Positions 26,922-36,627 of a DNA stretch of 64,000 nucleotides are shown piece after piece. The notes beneath the pieces were generated by a model, which saw only the letters and a program-made list of their open reading frames with translations, had not been told where the DNA came from and ran no database searches. Location of the stretch: assembly GCF_900108115.1 (NCBI RefSeq), contig NZ_FTPU01000010.1, positions 1 through 64,000 on the forward strand, in the 5' to 3' direction. The position numbers and the translations under genes were made by a program. Positions within the stretch are counted from its first letter, which is position 1; every line of letters begins with the position of its first letter. The stretch comes from Epilithonimonas bovis DSM 19482. GTDB taxonomy: Bacteria > Bacteroidota > Bacteroidia > Flavobacteriales > Weeksellaceae.

Positions 26922-27211
26922 TCAATGATTATTTGAGATATATTAATAATTAGAGGTCATAAGATATCATGATATCAACAAATATTCTTTATTTAAATGA
27001 TTTCTGATTATTTCTAATTCTCGCAGATACTCAAATTTGAATCTGTAAAATCTGCCTCATCAGCGATGAATTATATTTTTCAGTTTGTAATTAAGTTATG
27101 ATCTCTTTTAATAATTATCACGCATCAACTTAATTATTGAAAAGAATTAATGATAGATTTTTAGATTAAAACAGCTTGATTGAAGCCTTTATCTATTATT
27201 TTTTCATCTAG
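26922..27211. other. 290-bp AT-rich gap with words shared with the 4.5-kb gap
   Basis: No gene is seen. Three words recur, in inverted orientation, from the gap at 4.5 kb: atctgcgagaat (here 27017-27028), gattttacagattc (27039-27052) and cattaattcttttcaa (27137-27152). This fits a degenerate dispersed intergenic repeat of the kind common in Flavobacteriia. Confidence 0.55.
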
Positions 27212-28567
27212 TTACATCGTCATCCCGATATCTATCCCTTTTATTTTTCTGTAGAGGTCGGTAGCATAATTATCCGTCATGCCGGAGACAAAATCAACAA
27301 CGCCCAAAACTTTCTGATAGTCTGATCCTTCTTCATAGAAAAACTGCTTTGGAAGGAGTTTCAGGGCTTTTTTATCATAAGACTTTCTTGCCTCAGTTGA
27401 CTTAAGGATAGATGGGATAAAATGATCCAGCAATTCATACATTACATTATAACCGGCATTCTCAATCTCCACAACCGCGCGGTGATTGTAAATTTTCTCA
27501 ATAGAAAACTGCTCTATGTCCTGCAGCGTTTTGTTTTCTGATTTATAGATATCCAACAGGCCTTTATCCAGATTACCATCAAAAATAAGGCTGAGATTAG
27601 ACTTGTAAAGTTCTACCGATTTGTTGATCAAAGCATTGATCACCTTAGCTCTCAGATAAGATATTTTTTCGTTTTCATTACTGATGGAATCCAGCTTACG
27701 CTCTACCCTGCTGATATCATCGGTCTCAGATTTAACAAGTTCATAAAAAAGATTTTTACAATCTGCGGTAGACACAATCCCAAGCCGGTGTGCATCCTCC
27801 ATATCAATGATATTATAGCAAATATCATCCGCTGCTTCTACGAGCCAAACAAAGGGATGCCTCTTAAAAATGTAAGGATCCTGACTCTCAGAAATCAAAT
27901 TGGTACCGCTTGCAATCTGTAGGAAAATATCTTTCTCATTCTGGAAAAATCCAAATTTTTTACGGTGCAGGACGCCCTTCTTTTTCGCAATGGCTTCGCA
28001 GGGATATTTGGCAATACTCGCCAAAGTAGTCAGCGTCAACTGCGTTCCGCCGGCATCTTTCCCTTGCTGTTGTTGTGCCAAAACTCTTATAGCATTGGCA
28101 TTCCCTTCAAAATTAACCAAATCTGACCACTCTTTTTCGTGGAATTTTGATTTTAAATCCACTTCGTTTCTGTCAAAGTAGCTGGCAATGGCATCTTCGC
28201 CGGAGTGCCCAAAAGCGGGGTTGCCAATATCATGACAAAGGCAGGCTGCAGCTATCACATTACCTAAATTATGAAGATAAAAATTCTGAGAATCATCATT
28301 AAGATCATGGATAAAATGATCATGGATAAACTCACCAATGATACTGCCCAAACTGCGCCCTACGGACGAAACTTCCAGCGAATGCGTCAGGCGGTTATGC
28401 ACAAAAACACTGCCCGGAAGCGGAAAAACCTGGGTTTTGTTCTGCAGCCTCCTGAATGCTGACGAAAAAATAATCCTGTCAAAATCCCTTTGGAAATCTG
28501 TCCTGGAAGCTTTTGTACGCGGATTATTTCCCGTCCTTTGGTTTGTAAAAATAGTGTTGAGATCCAT
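27212..28567 (-). CDS. dgt: dGTP triphosphohydrolase (HD domain)
   Basis: The 451-residue protein has the HD motif set of deoxyguanosinetriphosphate triphosphohydrolases: RRLQNKTQVFPLP, RLTHSLEVSSVGRSLG with the first His, CHDIGNPAFGHSGEDAI with the HD pair, and later LVEAADDICYNIIDMEDA. The enzyme hydrolyses dGTP to deoxyguanosine and triphosphate and affects dNTP balance and phage defence in some bacteria. It is divergent from the DNA glycosylase gene with a 72-bp gap. Substrate range (dGTP or all dNTPs) is not determined. Confidence 0.93.
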   Translation of the reverse strand: MDLNTIFTNQRTGNNPRTKASRTDFQRDFDRIIFSSAFRRLQNKTQVFPLPGSVFVHNRLTHSLEVSSVGRSLGSIIGEFIHDHFIHDLNDDSQNFYLHNLGNVIAAACLCHDIGNPAFGHSGEDAIASYFDRNEVDLKSKFHEKEWSDLVNFEGNANAIRVLAQQQQGKDAGGTQLTLTTLASIAKYPCEAIAKKKGVLHRKKFGFFQNEKDIFLQIASGTNLISESQDPYIFKRHPFVWLVEAADDICYNIIDMEDAHRLGIVSTADCKNLFYELVKSETDDISRVERKLDSISNENEKISYLRAKVINALINKSVELYKSNLSLIFDGNLDKGLLDIYKSENKTLQDIEQFSIEKIYNHRAVVEIENAGYNVMYELLDHFIPSILKSTEARKSYDKKALKLLPKQFFYEEGSDYQKVLGVVDFVSGMTDNYATDLYRKIKGIDIGMTM

Positions 28568-28639
28568 ATCGAGGTCAAAAATAAGGGATATTTTATTTTT
28601 AGCGGAATAATATTTGATTTTTCAATAAAAAATATCGCT

Positions 28640-29374
28640 ATGCCAGAAGGTCCATCCATTCTTTTGATGAAAGACAACCTCAGTCAATTTGTAGGAAAAA
28701 AAGTTCTTGAAGCCGCAGGATCTTCGATCCCTGATAAAAAACAACTGGTAGGCAAAATACTTAAGGAAATAAGGCTGTACGGCAAACAAACCTACCTGAT
28801 ACTGGATGATTGCTGCATCAGGATCCATCTGTTGATGTTTGGGTCTTATGAGGTTGATGAGCAGACCAAACCCGACAAAAATCTGCGGTTGGCCTTAAGC
28901 TTTAAAAATGGTAAAGCCTATTTCTACACCTGCTCTGTAAAGCTTTTGCCACTTGATATTTTGAAAACCATCGATTGGGAAGCCGACGTAATGAGCGATA
29001 TCTGGAATCCTGAAAAAGCCAAACAAAAACTAAAAGCCAGCCCCGACATGATGGTTTGTGATGCACTGCTGGATCAGGAGATTTTCTCCGGCGTAGGCAA
29101 TATTATTAAGAATGAAGTTTTGTTCAGAATTGGGGTGCATCCTGAAAGTGTGACTGGTCATTTGCCTGCTGCAAAACTCAATGCGCTGATCTCGGAAGCT
29201 AGAATTTACAGCTTCGACTTCCTGAAATGGAAATCTAACAATACTCTTAAAAAACACTGGCAGGCCTATCACCAAAAAACCTGCCCAATCTGCGGAAAAC
29301 CCCTCACCAGCAAAATAACCGGAAAATCAAAACGCAACAGTTTCTTCTGCGAGACGGATCAAAAACTGTATTGA
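28640..29374 (+). CDS. Fpg/Nei-family DNA glycosylase with degenerate zinc finger
   Basis: The 244-residue product starts at the ATG at 28640 because catalytic Pro2 and Glu3 (MPEGPSILLMK) must be at the N-terminus; a longer frame upstream from 28490 would hide them. The H2TH region contains LLDQEIFSGVGNIIKNEVL. The C-terminal zinc finger has CPIC then FFCETDQ: the fourth Cys of the usual CxxC pair is Asp. Family members excise oxidised pyrimidines or purines. Whether zinc is still bound is uncertain. It is divergent from dgt, and a bidirectional terminator separates it from ppc. Confidence 0.9.
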   Translation: MPEGPSILLMKDNLSQFVGKKVLEAAGSSIPDKKQLVGKILKEIRLYGKQTYLILDDCCIRIHLLMFGSYEVDEQTKPDKNLRLALSFKNGKAYFYTCSVKLLPLDILKTIDWEADVMSDIWNPEKAKQKLKASPDMMVCDALLDQEIFSGVGNIIKNEVLFRIGVHPESVTGHLPAAKLNALISEARIYSFDFLKWKSNNTLKKHWQAYHQKTCPICGKPLTSKITGKSKRNSFFCETDQKLY

Positions 29375-29403
29375 ATTTTTCAATACTCTACTTCCACAAA
29401 CCA

Positions 29404-29436
29404 ATACGCCTCAGCAATGCTGAGGCGTATGTTTTT
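29404..29436. terminator. Bidirectional terminator between fpg-like gene and ppc
   Basis: atacgcctcagca (29404-29416) pairs with tgctgaggcgtat (29418-29430), then gtttttt follows on the plus strand. It separates two convergent genes. Confidence 0.85.
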
Positions 29437-29450
29437 TATGATCAGAAAAG

Positions 29451-31997
29451 TTATGCAGAGTTTCTGCTGGCATTGATATTCCCAAACAGAGAGCGCATCA
29501 CCAGTTTTTCATAAGTGTCGCGATCACCTTCATTCTTTTGTAGTTTGATGAGTGCGTACTGCTGAATACTAAGGAGCGGCAAAACGATTTTTTCTCTGAT
29601 TTTCACAGATTTTCTGTTCAGTGGTTCTTCCTGCATCAGGATTTTGTAACCCGTCAGTTCCAGCATCATTTCCTTAGACAGTTCAAATTCTGAGAACAGG
29701 ACATTCCAAAATTCACCAAACTTGGGGTTATTTCTCATGTAATAAGTGAGCGGGAAATAAGTCTTGTTCATAGACATCATAGAATTCAGCACCAGAGTTT
29801 TGAAGAAATCAGAACCTTTGTAAAGTGCCTCAACCTCATCAAACCTTCCTTGGTCTTTCAATGATTTTAAGGCAAATCCAAATCCAAAAAAGCCCGGAAC
29901 ATTCTGTTTCAGCTGCGCCCAAGATCCTACAAAAGGGATAGCGCGCAGATCTTCAAATTTGAGCTCAGATCCTGCGCCGCGTTTGCTTGGGCGGCTGCCA
30001 ATATTGGTACGCCCATAATACTCCAGCGTGCTCATCTCCTGCAGATAAGGGACGAACATTGGATGTGCTTTGAGGTCAGAATATTTTTTGTAACTGATGT
30101 CTGCTAATTCTGTAATCAGTTGCCTCTCATGTTTATCCAGATCTTTTTTATGACTTTTGAAGACATCATTTTCTATACCGGCTGTCAACAACTGCTCAAA
30201 ATTGAATTTGGCCTGGTCTTTATTTCCAAAGACACTGGTAATGGTTTGCCCTTGTATGGTCAGCTCAATCTGATTGTTGGCAATTGTATTGCCTTGCGAG
30301 GCGTAAAAATCATGGGTTTTGCCGCCACCTCTTGCAGGCGGGCCGCCGCGGCCGTCAAAGAAAATAACTTTTACATCATTATCTTCCGATATTTTGGTCA
30401 GTTTCTCTTTGGAAGTATAGATTTGCCAGTTGGCTTTCAGATAGCCACCGTCTTTGGTACCATCAGAAAATCCCAGCATAATAATCTGTTTGTTGTGTCT
30501 TTTCTTTAGATGCTTTTGGTAGACAGGGTCATTGTATAAGGTTTTCATCACTTCCTCAGACTTATCCAAACCTTCCATCGTTTCGAACAATGGCACAATA
30601 TCGATATTGATTTCATGTTCAGCATATCCACAGAGCCTCATCATAACATAGACATTCATCACATCTTTGACCTCATCAGAATTTGAAATAATATAACGGT
30701 GCATACCTCTTTCACCGTTATTGTCTTGAATTTTCCTGATATTATAAATACTCTTCAACGTTTCACAGGTCATTTCGTCCTCAAAATCTCCGGGATTAAG
30801 CGTGGCGCTACTGCTCAAAAGAAATTCTATTTTCTCATCCGGTGTTTTGGCATCAGCTGGTAAACCAGAAACTTTTGTATAAATATCATCCATCACTTTT
30901 TGATGAATCCTGCTATCCTGACGGATATCCAAGGTGGCGAAGTGCGTCCCAAAAATCCTTACCCTATCCCGGTAATCATCAATCACATCACGGAAAAGAC
31001 CGTTATGTTCCTCCACCAGTATTTTTTCAGCCTCGTTGAGCTGAGAAATAATTTCATCGGCAGAAATCTTAATCTCTTTCTGAAAAATAGCAGCGTAGAT
31101 AGTCTTGCTAAGAGTATCCAAAATATCAGAAACTCCACGAAAACTCAGTCGGCGTCTGACAATTTTAAGATGCCCATAATAATCTTTGAGAATAGAAATC
31201 CGCAGTTCTTCGGCCACTTGTAACGTAATATCCGCAGTCACAAATGGGTTACCATCGCGGTCGCCACCCGGCCAAAATCCTAACTGGATAATATCCGGAT
31301 TGGGCGTAAAGTTAGAAGTCCCGAAAACCTGTTTGATTTTTTTATAAAGCTCACCAATACTCTGGTAATAGACATAGCGCAGGTAATAGATAATGCTCAT
31401 AGCCTCATCCAGCGGTGTTGGCCGTTCTTTGTTAACGAAAGGTGTTTTGCCCAATTGCTGAAGCAAAGTATCGATCTGAGTGACTGAATCATGAATAATT
31501 GCATCTCTCAAATCATGGATAATGCGCTGCACGGCATTAGGATAAAACTGGGTCGGGTGCGCTGTAAACACAATCTTGATGGCAAAATCATCCATCTTTT
31601 TGCGGATCGCCGTCAGGTGGTACTCCTGTGTCGCCCTGTCATACATATTGAGAATAGTTCCCGTATCGGTCTCATGATGCAGCTGCTGAAACGCCGCATC
31701 CTCTATACTGTCAAACAGTACAACCTGTCGTTCTATATACTGGATAATTTTAAAAAGCAATTCGGTTTTCTGCTCTTCGGTTTCCAGATCGGTATGTTTC
31801 TGAAAAAACTCTTCCACAATATCTTCCGGAGATTTCCCAAGCTGGTAACCCTCTCTGCTTTCCTCGTAGAGAAAAGGAAGAAGCATCCCGATATTCGTCA
31901 TTTTATCATACGGCAAACTCATAAAGAGAGAATTGTAGATTTGAAATTTGTTTTCTACAATCTGCCGGAATTTTTCAATTTTCTGATCATTTAGCAT
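29451..31997 (-). CDS. ppc: Phosphoenolpyruvate carboxylase
   Basis: An 848-residue enzyme that makes oxaloacetate from PEP and bicarbonate. Conserved motifs include the catalytic-His block VFTAHPTQFYPNAVQ, FWPGGDRDGNPFVTAD, GFSDGTKDGGYLKANW and the mobile loop region RGGPPARGGGKTHD. The sequence is typical of the Bacteroidota-type PEPC clade, a little shorter than the E. coli enzyme. It is transcribed alone. A TACATTTG -7 element lies only 4 nt before the start codon, so the mRNA may be leaderless. Confidence 0.95.
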   Translation of the reverse strand: MLNDQKIEKFRQIVENKFQIYNSLFMSLPYDKMTNIGMLLPFLYEESREGYQLGKSPEDIVEEFFQKHTDLETEEQKTELLFKIIQYIERQVVLFDSIEDAAFQQLHHETDTGTILNMYDRATQEYHLTAIRKKMDDFAIKIVFTAHPTQFYPNAVQRIIHDLRDAIIHDSVTQIDTLLQQLGKTPFVNKERPTPLDEAMSIIYYLRYVYYQSIGELYKKIKQVFGTSNFTPNPDIIQLGFWPGGDRDGNPFVTADITLQVAEELRISILKDYYGHLKIVRRRLSFRGVSDILDTLSKTIYAAIFQKEIKISADEIISQLNEAEKILVEEHNGLFRDVIDDYRDRVRIFGTHFATLDIRQDSRIHQKVMDDIYTKVSGLPADAKTPDEKIEFLLSSSATLNPGDFEDEMTCETLKSIYNIRKIQDNNGERGMHRYIISNSDEVKDVMNVYVMMRLCGYAEHEINIDIVPLFETMEGLDKSEEVMKTLYNDPVYQKHLKKRHNKQIIMLGFSDGTKDGGYLKANWQIYTSKEKLTKISEDNDVKVIFFDGRGGPPARGGGKTHDFYASQGNTIANNQIELTIQGQTITSVFGNKDQAKFNFEQLLTAGIENDVFKSHKKDLDKHERQLITELADISYKKYSDLKAHPMFVPYLQEMSTLEYYGRTNIGSRPSKRGAGSELKFEDLRAIPFVGSWAQLKQNVPGFFGFGFALKSLKDQGRFDEVEALYKGSDFFKTLVLNSMMSMNKTYFPLTYYMRNNPKFGEFWNVLFSEFELSKEMMLELTGYKILMQEEPLNRKSVKIREKIVLPLLSIQQYALIKLQKNEGDRDTYEKLVMRSLFGNINASRNSA

Positions 31998-32001
31998 ATA
32001 A

Positions 32002-32009
32002 CAAATGTA
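32002..32009 (-). promoter_or_regulatory. ppc -7 element (TACATTTG) abutting the start codon
   Basis: Read on the minus strand this is TACATTTG (TAnnTTTG). Its final G is 4 nt before the A of the ATG at 31997, which would place the transcription start at or inside the start codon. Confidence 0.45.
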
Positions 32010-32064
32010 AGAGATAAACTTTTAACCTCAATAGACAGAAATGTTATTTTTACCTTAAAATCAA

Positions 32065-32093
32065 GAAAAAAGAGAAGTTATTGCTAACTTCTC
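32065..32093 (-). terminator. Intrinsic terminator after ssb
   Basis: gagaagtta (32072-32080) and taacttctc (32085-32093) with a ttgc loop; on the minus strand the stem is followed by ttttttcttg. It ends the ssb transcript. Confidence 0.85.
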
Positions 32094-32102
32094 CTCTTCG
32101 CA

Positions 32103-32435
32103 TCACTTGTTACCTAACAGGAGAAGTTCTTCTATCCTGATTTCTGTAATTGTTCTTTTAGCTCCATCCTTATCCTCATAAGACCGATAGGTGAGTTTTC
32201 CCTCTATGGCGATCTCTTTCCCTTTTGGGACATATTTTTCCAGGATTTCGGCTGTTTTGCCATAAGCAGCAAGGTTATGCCACTGGGTTTCTTCCACCTT
32301 TTCACCATTAGAATTGGTATAATAATCATTGGTTGCCAGCGTAACGGTCGCTTTGCGGTTCCCGTTCTCAAAATTAAAGATTTCTACATCTTTGCCTGTG
32401 TGACCAATTAATGTCACTTTGTTTCTTAACGACAT
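32103..32435 (-). CDS. ssb: Single-stranded DNA-binding protein, short form
   Basis: A 110-residue OB-fold protein starting at the ATG at 32435 (MSLRNKVTLIGHTGKDVEI). Typical SSB segments are ATVTLATNDYYTNSNGEKVE, TQWHNLAAYGKTAEILEKY and IEGKLTYRSYEDKDG. It ends at IRIEELLLLGNK and lacks the flexible linker and the acidic tip (DDIPF-like) that recruits repair and replication proteins. It is therefore probably a second, accessory SSB. A hairpin (aaaaccgg 32465-32472, ccggtttt 32491-32498) lies in its upstream region. Confidence 0.92.
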   Translation of the reverse strand: MSLRNKVTLIGHTGKDVEIFNFENGNRKATVTLATNDYYTNSNGEKVEETQWHNLAAYGKTAEILEKYVPKGKEIAIEGKLTYRSYEDKDGAKRTITEIRIEELLLLGNK

Positions 32436-32800
32436 AATAAATTGTTTTTTGAAATTAGACATTTAAAACCGGATTCTGTTGTCGTGTTTCCCGGTTTTCC
32501 TGATGCAAAGTTTCAAAACAGTGGAAAAAAGATTCGGTTAAAAAGTATTTATATCCGTTTGTAAGCGTTTGTAAACGAATATTTATATTAATCTAAATTT
32601 ATATTAAAATTATTTTTAACTTAGAATAAGATTATAACCCTCTATTTTCCAGGTCATTTGGTGATAATTACCAAATGGTCATTTTGAGTAAAGATTAAAA
32701 TCAATGTTTTTAAAAAAAATTAATATCTGAATTATTTTAAATACTGAATAAAGATTTCTGCAAATATTTTATAAAACTTATATCCTAAAACAAAAACACC
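32436..32800. other. 365-bp divergent intergenic region between ssb and the zinc-ribbon gene
   Basis: No gene is seen. It contains the ssb leader hairpin (32465-32498), a short block with repeated gtttgtaa around 32559-32580, and a perfect 8-bp inverted repeat catttggt/accaaatg (32655-32677) with a 7-bp spacer that could be a regulator-binding site. The rest is very AT-rich. Confidence 0.5.
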
Positions 32801-33157
32801 ATGGAGAACTTAACATGCCCGGAATGTGGCGACAAAATCGTCGGTAGATCTGATAAAAAATTCTGTTCTGATGCCTGCCGCAATGCATTCAATAACAAGC
32901 AGAACAAAACCACCACCAACTTTATGCGGAATGTAAATAACAAACTCCGCAAAAATTACCGTATCCTTTCTGAAAATAACCCGGAAGGAAAAACAAAAAT
33001 CAGCCGCCAAAAACTTCTATCTGCCGGTTTTGACTTTGATTTTGTAACACAGCCCGTTACCTATAAGAATGGCGCCCAGTATTTTTTTGTATATGACCAG
33101 GGTTACAAAATGCTTGATAACGACTGGATCCTGCTGGTAAAAAAACAAAATGAATAA
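32801..33157 (+). CDS. Small zinc-ribbon protein of unknown function
   Basis: A 118-residue protein with an N-terminal zinc ribbon: CPECGDKIVGRSDKKFCSDA carries CPEC (6-9) and CSDAC (22-26). This resembles DUF2116-like ribbons followed by a conserved basic region. The C-terminal half ends with FFVYDQGYKMLDNDWILLVK. Homologues are common in Flavobacteriia as unnamed proteins; I do not recognise a named function. It is probably a nucleic-acid- or protein-binding factor. It has its own divergent promoter region with a palindrome. Confidence 0.75.
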   Translation: MENLTCPECGDKIVGRSDKKFCSDACRNAFNNKQNKTTTNFMRNVNNKLRKNYRILSENNPEGKTKISRQKLLSAGFDFDFVTQPVTYKNGAQYFFVYDQGYKMLDNDWILLVKKQNE

Positions 33158-33269
33158 CCACAAAAAATGCAACTCCTCCAATATAAAACTGACATTTTTT
33201 ATTGGAAAAATTGCATTACGTCTGCAATCAAAAAGACAGATGAATTGTAATCAGATCAATTAAAAGACA

Positions 33270-34019
33270 TTATTTCTTTCTGAAAAACAAAGATCTGTTG
33301 TATTCATAATTCATTCTGGCAATATTGAGTACCGATATACCTTGTGGACATTCTACTTCGCAAGCCTCAGTATTAGAGCAGTGCCCAAAATGTTCGGCAT
33401 CCATCTGATTCACCATATTCAGGACACGCTCATCCCGCTCCTCCTTCCCTTGTGGCAACAGTACCATATGGGTAATTTTAGCCGACGTAAACAAAGCGGC
33501 ACTACCATTTTTGCAGGTCGCCACGCAGGCACCACAACCAATACACGCCGCCGAATCAAAGGCTTCCTCCGCAGTTTTGTGTGTTACGGCAATGGCTGTA
33601 GCATCAGGCGCCTGACCCGTATTAATAGAAACAAAGCCTCCGGAAGAGATAATCCTGTCAAAGGCAGAACGGTCTACCTTCAGGTCTTTTTTCACAGGGA
33701 AAGCTTCTGCCCGGAAGGGTTCTATCACAATAGTCTCGCCATCTTTGAAAGAACGAAGATGCAACTGGCAGGTCGTCGTATGTTTGAGAGGGCCATGCGC
33801 AATGCCGTTAATCATCATACCACACTGGCCACAAATCCCTTCGCGGCAGTCGTGATCAAATTCTACAGGTTCTTCGTTACTTAAAATCAGTTTTTCGTTC
33901 AGTGTATCCAGCATCTCCAGAAAAGACATGTTGGCGTTTAGATCTTTCAGATCATAATTGACCAATTTACCCTCGGACTGGCGGTCTTTCTGTCTCCATA
34001 TTTTAAGATGTAAATCCAT
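33270..34019 (-). CDS. sdhB: Succinate dehydrogenase/fumarate reductase iron-sulfur subunit
   Basis: The 249-residue subunit has the N-terminal 2Fe-2S ligands in HDCREGICGQCGMM followed by a further Cys, and two C-terminal clusters: CIGCGACVATCKNG for [4Fe-4S] and CSNTEACEVECPQG for the rest. It passes electrons from SdhA flavin to the cytochrome b subunit. Last gene of the porin-dass-sdhC-sdhA-sdhB operon, with 6 bp to sdhA. Confidence 0.95.
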   Translation of the reverse strand: MDLHLKIWRQKDRQSEGKLVNYDLKDLNANMSFLEMLDTLNEKLILSNEEPVEFDHDCREGICGQCGMMINGIAHGPLKHTTTCQLHLRSFKDGETIVIEPFRAEAFPVKKDLKVDRSAFDRIISSGGFVSINTGQAPDATAIAVTHKTAEEAFDSAACIGCGACVATCKNGSAALFTSAKITHMVLLPQGKEERDERVLNMVNQMDAEHFGHCSNTEACEVECPQGISVLNIARMNYEYNRSLFFRKK

Positions 34020-34025
34020 AATTTT

Positions 34026-35942
34026 CTATTTATAGCTTCTAACTGTAGGTTGTATTTCTTCAAAAACCAAAGGCTCTTTAACAAGCTCCGGCTCGTTATT
34101 TTCTCCTGTCCACGCCCAAGCGGATATAAACTGGTAATGTACATCATCACGCAAGGCTTCACCATCCGGTGTCTGATACTCTTCGCGGAAGTGCGCACCG
34201 CAGGATTCATTTCTTGTCAGGGCATCGTAACACATCAGCTCACCAATCTCAAAATAGTCTGCCACACGGCCGGCTTTTTCCAGTTCGGCATTCATTGCAT
34301 TACCGGATCCTGAGACTTTGACATCTTTGTAAAACTCTTCTTTCAGTTTTCTAATTTCAGCAATGGCATAGCGCAGGCCTTCGGCATTCCTTGCCAATCC
34401 GCAATAATCATAAAGCAGCTTACCCAATGTTTTATGGAAATAATCCACCGTTTTTGTCCCATTAATATTAATAAACTGATCGATCTGCTGTCTTACATTT
34501 TTCTCTGCTTCATCAAATTCCGGAGTATCCGATGCTATTTTACCTGTCCTGATCTCATTGGCCAGATAATTGGCAATGGTATAAGGCGCAATAAAATAAC
34601 CGTCTACAGAAGCCTGCAACAAAGAATTGGCACCCAATCGGTTGGCACCGTGATCTGCAAAATTAGCTTCACCCAAAGCAAATAAACCAGGCACAGTCGT
34701 CATCAACTCATAATCTACCCACAAACCACCCATCGAGAAATGGGCACTTGGCGAAATCATCATCGGCTGCTTGTAGGCATCATATCCGGTAATCTTGAGA
34801 TACATATCGAAGAGGTTGCCATATTTCTCCTGAATTTTGTTCTTGCCCTGCTCTTTGATAGCTTTGGAAAAATCGAGATACACGGCATTTTTAAGTGGCC
34901 CAATACCATAACCGGCATCAATTCTTTCTTTGGCAGCGCGGGAAGAGATGTCTCTTGGCGCAAGGTTACCAAATGCCGGATAACGGCGTTCCAGATAATA
35001 ATCACGTTCATTTTCCGGAATGGTATTAGGATCTCTGGCATCGTCTTTTTTCATGGGAACCCAGATTCTGCCATCGTTTCTCAGGGATTCTGACATTAAC
35101 GTTAATTTGGATTGATAATCTCCGGATTGTGGTAAACATGTGGGATGGATCTGAATCCAGCTTGGCGAAGCCATCAGCGCCCCTTTTTTATGCGCCCGCC
35201 AGATTGCTGAGCCATTACACCCCATGGCCAGTGTTGACAGGTAATAGATTTTGCCATATCCGCCCGTGGCCAGGATTACGGTGTGGGCAGCATGCCTCTC
35301 CAACTCGCCGGTATCCAGATTCCGGGCAATGATGCCTCGTGCTTTGCCATCTACAACAACCAGGTCAAGCATCTCGTGCCTGGAGAAAAGCTGCACGCTT
35401 TTTTTACCAATCTGCCTTTGCAAAGCCTGATAAGCTCCCAAAAGCAACTGTTGCCCGGTCTGCCCTCTTGCATAAAAGGTCCTGCTGACCTGCACACCAC
35501 CAAAGGAACGGTTATTAAGATAACCACCATATTCCCGCCCAAACGGGACGCCCTGCGCAACAGCCTGGTCTATCAGGTTGAGTGAACATTCTGCCATACG
35601 GTAAACATTAGCTTCCCTGGCGCGGAAATCACCACCTTTTATGGTATCCACAAACATCCGGTAAACACTGTCGCCATCATTTTTATAATTTTTAGCCGCG
35701 TTTACGCCACCCTGCGCAGCAACTGAGTGTGCTCTTCTGGGACTATCCTGGAAACAGAATGATTTTACATTATAGCCCATCTCGCCCAGAGATGCTGCAA
35801 TGGAACTGCCTGCCAGACCTGTACCCACAACAATAACATCCAGCTTTTTCCGGTTGGCAGGATTTACAATTTTGGCTGTTTTTTTATAATTGGCCCATTT
35901 ATGTTCAAGAGGGCCTTCTGGTATTTTTGAGTTTAGAATCAT
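34026..35942 (-). CDS. sdhA: Succinate dehydrogenase/fumarate reductase flavoprotein
   Basis: A 638-residue flavoprotein with the FAD dinucleotide fold [20 protein letters not shown], the covalent-FAD His in [15 protein letters not shown] and active-site segments HPTCLPQSG and [13 protein letters not shown]. It oxidises succinate to fumarate or the reverse. The length and the single-cytochrome context match the Bacteroidota/epsilon-type complex. Located at the cytoplasmic face of the inner membrane with SdhB and SdhC. Direction of catalysis cannot be decided by sequence. Confidence 0.95.
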   Translation of the reverse strand: MILNSKIPEGPLEHKWANYKKTAKIVNPANRKKLDVIVVGTGLAGSSIAASLGEMGYNVKSFCFQDSPRRAHSVAAQGGVNAAKNYKNDGDSVYRMFVDTIKGGDFRAREANVYRMAECSLNLIDQAVAQGVPFGREYGGYLNNRSFGGVQVSRTFYARGQTGQQLLLGAYQALQRQIGKKSVQLFSRHEMLDLVVVDGKARGIIARNLDTGELERHAAHTVILATGGYGKIYYLSTLAMGCNGSAIWRAHKKGALMASPSWIQIHPTCLPQSGDYQSKLTLMSESLRNDGRIWVPMKKDDARDPNTIPENERDYYLERRYPAFGNLAPRDISSRAAKERIDAGYGIGPLKNAVYLDFSKAIKEQGKNKIQEKYGNLFDMYLKITGYDAYKQPMMISPSAHFSMGGLWVDYELMTTVPGLFALGEANFADHGANRLGANSLLQASVDGYFIAPYTIANYLANEIRTGKIASDTPEFDEAEKNVRQQIDQFININGTKTVDYFHKTLGKLLYDYCGLARNAEGLRYAIAEIRKLKEEFYKDVKVSGSGNAMNAELEKAGRVADYFEIGELMCYDALTRNESCGAHFREEYQTPDGEALRDDVHYQFISAWAWTGENNEPELVKEPLVFEEIQPTVRSYK

Positions 35943-35954
35943 AATTTTTCATTT

Positions 35955-36611
35955 TTATTTGGCTGTAAAAAAGACATAAACAGGCATGATCGCAAAACCA
36001 AGACTGATAATCACGGCATAAGCAACAGCAGCTTTATGAAACCACTTTACATACTTGGGATGAAACAGGCCCAATGTTCGGGTTGCACTGTAAATGCCAT
36101 GAATAAGGTGGTAACACAAAGCAATCATAGATAATACATAAATAACCACATACCACCATTCTTTGAAAACAGTAACAACCAGAATGTAAAGATCCTTATT
36201 CCCATTACTATCGAGTGGAATGCTACCAAATTTGTAAACATACCAGAAATTCTGAAAATGAATCACCAGAAAAATCAAGAGTATCGTACCCAGAATCCCC
36301 ATATTGCGTGAATACCATTTGCTGGCTCTTGCACGGCGGTCATTTTGATAATTACCTTGTGTTTTTCTATTCTTGATTGTAATAATCAGGCCGTCCACAG
36401 CATGTAAAATAATACTGGCGTACAACACATAAGAAACAATCTTGATAATAATATTGCCTGATAAAAAATGGGAATAGGTGTTAAACTGTAAATGAGCCTG
36501 CTCCTGCGGAAGAAACAGCTGCAGGTTTCCCAGAAAGTGTATCAGAAGGAAAAAACTTAAGAAAAGCCCCGTAAGGCACATAAGCATTTTCCTGGATAAT
36601 GTAGATAGCAT
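35955..36611 (-). CDS. sdhC: Succinate dehydrogenase cytochrome b subunit
   Basis: A 218-residue membrane protein with five hydrophobic segments and His residues in LLIHFLGNLQLF, IILHAVDGLII, FLVIHFQNFWY and CYHLIHGIYSA that can ligate two b hemes. Such a single large cytochrome b anchors SdhAB and reacts with menaquinone in Bacteroidota. It lies 12 bp upstream of sdhA in the operon. Confidence 0.93.
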   Translation of the reverse strand: MLSTLSRKMLMCLTGLFLSFFLLIHFLGNLQLFLPQEQAHLQFNTYSHFLSGNIIIKIVSYVLYASIILHAVDGLIITIKNRKTQGNYQNDRRARASKWYSRNMGILGTILLIFLVIHFQNFWYVYKFGSIPLDSNGNKDLYILVVTVFKEWWYVVIYVLSMIALCYHLIHGIYSATRTLGLFHPKYVKWFHKAAVAYAVIISLGFAIMPVYVFFTAK

Positions 36612-36627
36612 AATTTTGTTTTAAAGA

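Noticed and set aside
28490-28639. Longer start for the Fpg/Nei-like gene
   Set aside because: The catalytic Pro must be residue 2 after Met removal, so the ATG at 28640 is required.
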